Assembly (NCBI RefSeq): GCF_008692195.1
Contig: NZ_RXOM01000011.1
Span: 1 to 64,000, forward strand
Direction: 5' to 3'
DNA from: Salegentibacter sp. R32
GTDB taxonomy: Bacteria; Bacteroidota; Bacteroidia; Flavobacteriales; Flavobacteriaceae
Length of the DNA stretch: 64,000 nucleotides
Below the pieces are notes generated by a model, which was given only the letters and a program-made list of their open reading frames with translations, made no database searches and was not told where the DNA came from. Below are positions 58,151 through 64,000 of the stretch, in pieces. Every line of letters begins with the position of its first letter. The first letter of the stretch is position 1. The position numbers and the translations under genes were made by a program.

Positions 58151-58774
58151 ATGTTTAAAAAAATGAAAAATATCGATACGGCTTTTCGGCATATCCGGGG
58201 ATTTACCATGCTCATTATTGCAGGCTCGGTGCTATTATCCTGCTTTGCCCTATATAAGAGTTTCAGTCTGGTATCCGAAATGCAGGACAGGATTTATATT
58301 CTTGCCAATGGCAAGGCACTGGAAGCCTATTCCGCCGGGCGTAAGGACAATATCCCGGTGGAAGCACGGGATCATGTGAAAACCTTCCACCAATTGTTCT
58401 TTACCCTTGACCCGGATGATAAAGCAATTGAAACGAATATCACCAAAGCTTTATACCTGGCGGATGGCAGTGCCAAACGAATTTATGATGACCTGAAGGA
58501 GAACGGGTATTATGCCGGGCTTATTTCCGGTAATGTTAACCAGACCATCCATGTGGATAGCGTGGCGGTGGACATCAATGAATACCCGTATAAATTTCGA
58601 TGCTATGCCACCCAGCGTATCGTCCGTCCCACCAGTATCACTACCCGCAGCCTGATTACCGAAGGGGCGTTGCGTAATGTATCCCGAAGTGATAACAACC
58701 CGCATGGTTTTTTGATAGAACGCTGGGCAACCATCGCCAACAAGGATCTGAAAACGACCGCCAGGCGGTATTAG
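58151..58774 (+). CDS. traK: TraK, VirB8-like conjugal transfer protein
   Basis: 207 residues. One N-terminal membrane helix (FTMLIIAGSVLLSCFALY) and a periplasmic domain with EARDHVKTFHQLFFTLDPDD and YKFRCYATQRIVRPTSITTR, the TraK hallmarks. Bridges inner membrane and channel. Starts 18 bp after traJ. Confidence 0.92.
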   Translation: MFKKMKNIDTAFRHIRGFTMLIIAGSVLLSCFALYKSFSLVSEMQDRIYILANGKALEAYSAGRKDNIPVEARDHVKTFHQLFFTLDPDDKAIETNITKALYLADGSAKRIYDDLKENGYYAGLISGNVNQTIHVDSVAVDINEYPYKFRCYATQRIVRPTSITTRSLITEGALRNVSRSDNNPHGFLIERWATIANKDLKTTARRY

Positions 58775-58844
58775 TCCATAATGGACATTTATTCAAAATT
58801 GATACAAACAAAGTCAATTGAGTGGCTTATAAAACTTTGTACAG

Positions 58845-59324
58845 ATGAAACGAAATGCAAAACAGAAAAAGGAGGCTCCTAAAAATGGACTCTTAATCCT
58901 GGGATTACTTGCCTTATACAAATGGCTGCAAAAAGCATGGGCACAATGGATGTCCAACCGGACAAAGAGCATTTCCAAGCGGGCAGTAACCATAACGCTG
59001 GTCATTTTTGTAAGCCTCACCAGTGGATACTGTATCTATCTCGGGGTACACGCCATCACTGGAAAAAGTAAGGGTAATGCCTTTACGGTAACCTCGATCA
59101 AACGTCCCCGGCATCTTACGGAATCCGGAGCTATAGCATCACCGCTCCCTCCGGTATCCAAACAGGATTACAGGCGCATCCAAAAGTTCCGGTTGTACAT
59201 GGATAGCCTTGCCCGAAGTCCATCGGGCAGAAATATCTATGACAGTATTATAGCAACCCGTCCGGGACTGATGGATTCGGTTCGCTATATCGAAAAAGAA
59301 TATCAAAACTTTAAAAATCAATAA
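58845..59324 (+). CDS. Small membrane protein of the transfer operon (TraL position)
   Basis: 159 residues. Lys-rich start, one convincing helix (AVTITLVIFVSLTSGYCIYL) and a soluble C-terminal half with RIQKFRLYMDSLARSPSGR. It sits between traK and traM, where TraL is found in CTnDOT, but is longer than usual and the sequence does not prove homology. It ends 2 bp before traM. Confidence 0.7.
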   Translation: MKRNAKQKKEAPKNGLLILGLLALYKWLQKAWAQWMSNRTKSISKRAVTITLVIFVSLTSGYCIYLGVHAITGKSKGNAFTVTSIKRPRHLTESGAIASPLPPVSKQDYRRIQKFRLYMDSLARSPSGRNIYDSIIATRPGLMDSVRYIEKEYQNFKNQ

Positions 59325-59326
59325 CC

Positions 59327-60631
59327 ATGGAAAAACAGGTAATAACACCAAAAATGAAAAGACAACGCAAGTTCCTATTGGTATTACCGCTGCTCGTACT
59401 TCCTTTCACCACCCTGATCTTTTGGGTATTGGGAGGCGGACAGGTGCAGGAACTACAGGCACAGGAAACTCCTCAGAACGGATTTAACCTTCACCTGCCG
59501 GAAGCAAAACTGACCGATGATAAGCAAATGGATAAGATGAGCTATTACAACCGGGCAGAACAGGATTCGGCAAAATTCAGGGAACTTCGTAAAAATGACC
59601 CGAATTATAAAAACAGTGTGATTTCCGATACAGATGATGTATTACCCCAACAGGAAATAGAATCCGGTCAACTATCTTCCGGTGGACTGAAAACTTCCCT
59701 ATACGGAAGTGGTCAGGGCAACGATCCCAATACGGATAAAATTTATAAAAAGCTGGAAGCGCTCAACAGGGAATTGAACAAACCGGTGGAACGAACCCAG
59801 CTTCCTGAAGATTCCCCGAAACAGGAAACAAAAACCAATTATGGTAATACCTCCGTAAGTTCCAGTGATGTGGACAGGCTGGAAGAAATGATGCACACCA
59901 TGACCCAGCCGGAAGCACCTGACCCGGAACTGGAACAGCTCAACAGTATGCTGGAAAAGATTCTGGATGTACAGCATCCGGAGCGGGTTCAGGAGAAATT
60001 AAAACAACTATCGGAGGCTCGCAGAGAACAATTGTATGAAGTATCCACTGCACAGAAAGATGATAGTATTTCCCTGATGCATACCGGACACTTTGTTACT
60101 CCTACGGCAAATGGATTTTATTCCCTGGACGATGACCAAATTGCTGAACAGCCGGAAAATGCCATACAGGCGGTTATTCATGAATCACAGACCGTGGTTA
60201 ACGGATCTACCGTTAAGCTTCGCCTGGTCAATGATGTATTTATTAACGGAGTGCATATTCCCAAAGACAACTTTGTGTTTGGGATTGCTTCCCTGAGTGG
60301 GGAAAGGCTGCATATCAAGATCACCAGTATCAGAAGCGGTAATTCCCTCTTCCCTGTAGAACTCTCCGTGTACGATATGGATGGATTGGACGGGGTTTAC
60401 ATTCCCGGCGCCATTACCCTGGATGTCGCTAAACAATCAGCCGACCGCTCCATGCAAAACATTGGACTTACCTCCCTTGATCCTTCCTGGCAGGCACAGG
60501 CCGCAGGTGCCGGTATAGAAACGGCTAAATCACTGTTCAGTAAAAAAGTAAAACTGATAAAAGTAACCCTGAAAGCGGGCTATCAGGTATTGCTCCGTGA
60601 TGAAAAACAAAAACAGATCAGTAATCAATAA
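59327..60631 (+). CDS. traM: TraM, VirB10-like conjugal transfer protein
   Basis: 434 residues. A membrane anchor (FLLVLPLLVLPFTTLIFWVL) precedes a long low-complexity periplasmic linker rich in Glu, Gln and Pro. The C-terminal domain has AVIHESQTVVNGSTVKLRLV, NDVFINGVHIPKDNFVFGIA and YDMDGLDGVYIPGAI, the conserved TraM core. It spans the periplasm to connect inner- and outer-membrane parts. Confidence 0.92.
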   Translation: MEKQVITPKMKRQRKFLLVLPLLVLPFTTLIFWVLGGGQVQELQAQETPQNGFNLHLPEAKLTDDKQMDKMSYYNRAEQDSAKFRELRKNDPNYKNSVISDTDDVLPQQEIESGQLSSGGLKTSLYGSGQGNDPNTDKIYKKLEALNRELNKPVERTQLPEDSPKQETKTNYGNTSVSSSDVDRLEEMMHTMTQPEAPDPELEQLNSMLEKILDVQHPERVQEKLKQLSEARREQLYEVSTAQKDDSISLMHTGHFVTPTANGFYSLDDDQIAEQPENAIQAVIHESQTVVNGSTVKLRLVNDVFINGVHIPKDNFVFGIASLSGERLHIKITSIRSGNSLFPVELSVYDMDGLDGVYIPGAITLDVAKQSADRSMQNIGLTSLDPSWQAQAAGAGIETAKSLFSKKVKLIKVTLKAGYQVLLRDEKQKQISNQ

Positions 60632-60658
60632 GTAATAACCATTTAAAATTCCATAAAG

Positions 60659-61534
60659 ATGAAAAAGATAAATGCACATATGGTGATGGGATTTTTCCTG
60701 TTCCTTTTCGGATTAAATGTAAACGCTCAAAGCAGGACTAAGCTTGAGCCCAAATCCATCGCTCCCTATCCTTTGGAGATTACCTATTTTAAAACGACCA
60801 ATATTATATTTCCAAGTGCCATTGTGGGTGTGGACAGGGGTAGTAAAGATGTGTTGGCGCAAAAAGCCAAAGGAGCTGCCAATATTCTACAGCTCAAAGC
60901 GGCAAGGGACAGTTTCCCGGAGACCAACCTGACGGTAATTACCGCAGACGGCAAATTAAATTCCTTTGTGATTAACTATACCCTCAAACCATCTGTCTTG
61001 AATGTTTCCATGAAGGAAAGGGATAATAAAAATGTTATTTTCCTTTCACCCGGATCGGTTAATGAAGCTGAAGTCACTACCTATGCTACACACGCCTTAT
61101 ATTCCAAATACAAAGGGCGTAAGGTAAAGCATCGCAAATATGGTATCCGTTTCGAATTGAACGGGATATTCATTCGGGACAATTTAATGTACCTGAGGTT
61201 AACGATTACCAACACATCCAATATCAGCTATGATATTGACCAATTGCGTTTTTTTATCCGTGACCAGAAAAAGGCTAAACGTACAGCTTCACAGGAAATC
61301 GAGATTACCCCGGTACACATCCAAAATAAGATGACAAAAATTAATGGTCAGTCTTCACAGACCTTGGTGGTTGTGGTTCCCAAGTTTACCATTCCCGATA
61401 AGAAATACCTCGCCATTCAATTATTTGAATCCAACGGGGGAAGGCATATCGAGCTCAGTGTAAAAAACAGGGCAATTATTAAAGCGGTAGTACTTCCCTC
61501 TTTGCAAATCAACAGGAAATACACCTATCAATAA
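60659..61534 (+). CDS. traN: TraN, DUF4138 VirB9-like conjugal transfer protein
   Basis: 291 residues. Signal peptide ending near NVNAQS; then ITYFKTTNIIFPSAIVGVDR and NILQLKAARDSFPETNLTVI, hallmark TraN segments. Outer-membrane-associated partner of TraM. Followed by two element-specific genes. Confidence 0.92.
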   Translation: MKKINAHMVMGFFLFLFGLNVNAQSRTKLEPKSIAPYPLEITYFKTTNIIFPSAIVGVDRGSKDVLAQKAKGAANILQLKAARDSFPETNLTVITADGKLNSFVINYTLKPSVLNVSMKERDNKNVIFLSPGSVNEAEVTTYATHALYSKYKGRKVKHRKYGIRFELNGIFIRDNLMYLRLTITNTSNISYDIDQLRFFIRDQKKAKRTASQEIEITPVHIQNKMTKINGQSSQTLVVVVPKFTIPDKKYLAIQLFESNGGRHIELSVKNRAIIKAVVLPSLQINRKYTYQ

Positions 61535-61551
61535 CTTTTAAATCAATTATC

Positions 61552-62352
61552 ATGAATCAGAAGAATTTAGAATACCTGAAAGCCCAGATTAAATATACCG
61601 GTTTCGGGGAAGGTTTTGAAGCTCCCTTAAAGCGAATGATGGAAATAGAAAAACCAGCCTTTAAGCTGGTACATGAAACGCAATTCGATACTGATAAGGT
61701 GGAAGCCCGAATGAATTTTAGCAAATCCAAGCAAACGGATATGTATTTCTTTAACTCTTATCAGGTAAGTGTGCAAAAGGAAAACAATCCTGATGAAACG
61801 ATGAAACAGACCTTCTATATCAACAAAGGCAATAACATTACCCTGAAAGAAGCCTACAACTTAATGGAAGGCCGGTCGGTCAATAAGGATCTGACCAACA
61901 AGGAAGGGCAACTTTACAATGCCTGGTTACAGATGGATTTTAAACATAGTGACGACAACGGAAATTTCAAAATACAGCAGTACCATCAAAACTATGGGTA
62001 CGATCTGGAAGCAACACTTTCTAAACATCCCATTAAAGAGCTGGAGAATGAAACCTATAAATCCAACCTGGTCGATTCCCTGAAAAAGGGAAACCTGCAA
62101 TCGGCAACTTTTCAAAAGGAAGATTTGGAGCAGAAACAGTACATCGAAGCCAATCCACGGTTTAAGACCATCAATATCTATGACAGTAATATGCAACGGG
62201 TGGATAACCGCCAGTCCAAGACAGAAAAACAATCGGAAACCCAAAGCCGCCCTGCTAAACAGGAGCATAAAGGTCAGCAGCAGCCGATTGCCGACGAGGC
62301 TCCGGACATACCAAAGGCTAAGAAGAAAAGAAAAAGACCCACCATAACCTAA
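61552..62352 (+). CDS. Hypothetical conjugative-element protein, 266 residues
   Basis: Soluble; begins MNQKNLEYLKAQIKYTGFGE and contains SKSKQTDMYFFNSYQVSVQK and KQTFYINKGNNITLKEAYNL, a pattern seen in uncharacterised proteins of Bacteroidota mobile elements. The C-terminal 50 residues are charged and end KAKKKRKRP, possibly nucleic-acid binding. It is encoded just after the Tra genes in the same direction; function unknown. Confidence 0.7.
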   Translation: MNQKNLEYLKAQIKYTGFGEGFEAPLKRMMEIEKPAFKLVHETQFDTDKVEARMNFSKSKQTDMYFFNSYQVSVQKENNPDETMKQTFYINKGNNITLKEAYNLMEGRSVNKDLTNKEGQLYNAWLQMDFKHSDDNGNFKIQQYHQNYGYDLEATLSKHPIKELENETYKSNLVDSLKKGNLQSATFQKEDLEQKQYIEANPRFKTINIYDSNMQRVDNRQSKTEKQSETQSRPAKQEHKGQQQPIADEAPDIPKAKKKRKRPTIT

Positions 62353-62357
62353 AGGAT

Positions 62358-62651
62358 ATGGAACAGTTAAAGCCTTTATCTGACTTTTTTACGGCTATTG
62401 AGCAGGATGGCCGTATCAGCATTACACATATAGGGATATATGCTGCCCTGTTGGAGTACAGGGCACAGATGGGTAATAGCAATCCGATAGTGGCATTTAG
62501 TTATGACATTATGAAGATTGCAAAAATATCATCTGCCATGACCTATCATAAATGTGTAAAGGATCTCAATGCCTACGGGTATATACGGTATGAACCCTCA
62601 TTTAATAAAAACAAGGGGAGTAAAATCTACTTTCCCGAAAGCGATGGGTAG
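62358..62651 (+). CDS. Small winged-helix-like protein, 97 residues
   Basis: Starts MEQLKPLSDFFTAIEQDGRI; ISITHIGIYAALLEYRAQMG and DIMKIAKISSAMTYHKCVKD resemble a winged helix with the recognition helix in the second segment, and the wing is YGYIRYEPSFNKNKGSKIYF. Likely a DNA-binding regulator or replication-initiation-like accessory. It begins 6 bp after the preceding gene and ends before a terminator. Confidence 0.7.
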   Translation: MEQLKPLSDFFTAIEQDGRISITHIGIYAALLEYRAQMGNSNPIVAFSYDIMKIAKISSAMTYHKCVKDLNAYGYIRYEPSFNKNKGSKIYFPESDG

Positions 62652-62674
62652 AGAATGAATTAATTTTTCGGTAC

Positions 62675-62692
62675 AAAGCCCTTCGGGGCTTT
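62675..62692 (+). terminator. Terminator closing the transfer operon
   Basis: AAAGCCC, loop TTCG, GGGCTTT: a tight tetraloop hairpin followed by TGCTGTTTT. Confidence 0.8.
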
Positions 62693-62717
62693 TGCTGTTT
62701 TAAAGCGGAGATGTAAG

Positions 62718-62876
62718 ATGGAAAATGAAATAAAGAGAATTCCGCCGGAAAAAGCAATAGCACTATTGAAAGAAGACGGTATAGAAGTAACAGCGGAACA
62801 GGTGAAGGTCATCCTGGACTTTATGTATGAGATCGCAGATATTGTAGTTGATCAGTATCTGGCAAAACCTGCCTGA
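62718..62876 (+). CDS. Conserved small protein next to the recombinase, 52 residues
   Basis: Reads MENEIKRIPPEKAIALLKED at the start and ends DIVVDQYLAKPA; it looks entirely helical. Coding is supported by the ATG after a terminator, the Ala/Glu/Ile-rich helical pattern and position directly before a serine recombinase gene, where similar small proteins occur in Bacteroidota elements. It might assist or regulate recombination; that is inference. Confidence 0.7.
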   Translation: MENEIKRIPPEKAIALLKEDGIEVTAEQVKVILDFMYEIADIVVDQYLAKPA

Positions 62877-62938
62877 ATTTCGTATATTTATGAACGGAAT
62901 CAGGCTGTTAGATAGAACAACCTTAATACTTTGGAACG

Positions 62939-64000
62939 ATGAAAATTGCAGATTTATACATACGGGTAAGCACGGATGAACAGGCCGACAAGGGATACTC
63001 ACAACGGGATCAGGAAGAGCGTTTGCGCAAGTATTGTGAAATCAATCATATCCAGGTACGAAAAGTGATTTATGAGGATCATTCGGCAAAAACCTTTAAA
63101 CGTCCTTCCTGGACAAAACTGTTGGGCATCCTTCGTAAATCCAGAGGGCAGTCCGATTTGATATTATTTACCAAATGGGACAGGTTCAGCCGGAATGCGG
63201 GAGATGCTTATCAGATGATCGGTACGTTGAGAAGATTAGGGGTAGAACCGCAGGCAGTGGAGCAACCACTCGATTTATCCATTCCTGAAAATAAAATGAT
63301 GCTTGCCTTTTATCTGGCTGCTCCTGAAGTGGAAAATGACAGAAGGGCATTGAATGTATTTCATGGGATGCGCCGGGCTAAAAAAGAAGGACGCTGGATG
63401 GGAACGGCACCGATTGGATACGTCAATAAAACCAACGAAAGCGGTAAAAAATATATTGCCCCAAGGGAAGTTCAGAGCGATATTATGAAATGGGCGTTCA
63501 AAGAGTTGGCAAAAAATATGTTCAGTACCGAGCAGGTTTGGAAAATGGCAAAGGAAAAGGGACTGAAATGCAGTAAGAACAATTTCTGGACAGCTATCCG
63601 TAATCCTATGTATTGCGGTAAAATATTTATTCCTAAATACAAAGATGAAGAAAGTCAACTGGTGATGGGACAACATGAACCTTTGATATCCGAAGCTTTG
63701 TTCTATGATGTACAGGATGTACTTGACGGTCGTAAAAAAGTGATGCGGGCTAAAATAAAGGTGGATGATCATTATCCGTTACGGGGATTTGTGATTTGCC
63801 CGGATTGCGGACGTATGCTAACTGGAAGTAAATCCAAAGGGCGTTCCCAGTATTATTACTATTACCATTGTTCCGGTGGTTGTAAGTTCAGACAAAAAGC
63901 GGAGTATATGAACGATACGATGGTTTCTGAAATTGGGAAATATGTGTATTCCATTCCTAAACTGAATCTATTTAAAGAAGTAATTACTACGGTATATAAA
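62939..64000 (+). CDS. Large serine recombinase (likely ICE integrase), cut by the right edge
   Basis: 354 residues are visible and no stop is reached. Resolvase catalytic start LYIRVSTDEQADKGYSQ with nucleophile Ser11, DLILFTKWDRFSRNAGDAY with the catalytic arginines, a recombinase domain (GMRRAKKEGRWMGTAPIGY; NNFWTAIRNPMYCGKIFIPK), and the zinc ribbon CPDCGRMLTGS with CSGGCKF. It probably integrates and excises the element. The attachment sites are not visible here. Confidence 0.92.
   Translation, partial: MKIADLYIRVSTDEQADKGYSQRDQEERLRKYCEINHIQVRKVIYEDHSAKTFKRPSWTKLLGILRKSRGQSDLILFTKWDRFSRNAGDAYQMIGTLRRLGVEPQAVEQPLDLSIPENKMMLAFYLAAPEVENDRRALNVFHGMRRAKKEGRWMGTAPIGYVNKTNESGKKYIAPREVQSDIMKWAFKELAKNMFSTEQVWKMAKEKGLKCSKNNFWTAIRNPMYCGKIFIPKYKDEESQLVMGQHEPLISEALFYDVQDVLDGRKKVMRAKIKVDDHYPLRGFVICPDCGRMLTGSKSKGRSQYYYYYHCSGGCKFRQKAEYMNDTMVSEIGKYVYSIPKLNLFKEVITTVYK

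Overview
The window looks like a piece of a Bacteroidota (probably Flavobacteriaceae) genome carrying one large integrative conjugative element (ICE). The evidence is a CTnDOT-type transfer operon (TraE, F, G, J, K, M and N families), a MobA/MobB/MobC mobilisation set, and promoters of the Bacteroidota type, with a -7 element close to TAnnTTTG in front of many genes. No rRNA, tRNA or CRISPR array was recognised.

Layout. 1-64: N-terminal end of an IS1595-like transposase running off the left edge. 410-12373 (all minus strand): a multigene defence-type operon. A small XRE regulator is followed by a cytosine-5 DNA methyltransferase, a MORC/MutL-like GHKL ATPase, a Z1-domain NTPase, a DUF4420-type PD-(D/E)XK nuclease, an unrecognised 225-residue protein, a large sacsin-like GHKL ATPase with a DUF3883-like nuclease end, and an AlbA_2/RecG-like ATP-binding regulator. 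12750-13285: a decayed copy of the coupling-protein gene mobC. 13296-19954: a three-gene HipB / HipA / giant nuclease-NTPase operon with a perfect 13-bp inverted repeat at its promoter. This module lies between the decayed mobC copy and the intact one. 20135-24953: mobilisation genes (mobC, mobB relaxase, mobA, a candidate oriT with three hairpins, and a Toprim primase-like gene).

25175-44803: a cargo island of small oxidoreductases and regulators. It holds four SDRs, an MDR/quinone reductase, a pirin, an SRPBCC protein, an NmrA protein, an OYE-type ene-reductase, an alpha/beta hydrolase, a flavodoxin-fold oxidoreductase and a RibD-like reductase, with three AraC, three HxlR and one Crp/Fnr regulators. 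The regulatory DNA is unusually readable. Two AraC/SDR cassettes have direct repeats spaced about two helical turns apart. Four promoters share a 19-bp box at a fixed distance from the -7 element. Two promoters share a TTTACCA-TT-TGGTAAA palindrome. Together the genes suggest a response to quinones, electrophiles or reactive carbonyls, which is inference.

45075-62651: the transfer (type IV secretion) operon, interrupted between traE and traF by a DUF1896 gene and a very large N6-methylase/helicase. It includes three tandem paralogous secreted proteins. 62718-64000: a 52-residue conserved small protein and a large serine recombinase, the likely ICE integrase, cut by the right edge. The tra region appears richer in G+C than the defence region, consistent with a mosaic origin.

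The most interesting candidates for an undescribed system are the HipBA plus Cap4-like nuclease/NTPase operon and the extended methyltransferase/GHKL/Z1/DUF4420 operon with its second GHKL-nuclease protein and unknown component. All functional statements come from reading motifs; no database search was possible.
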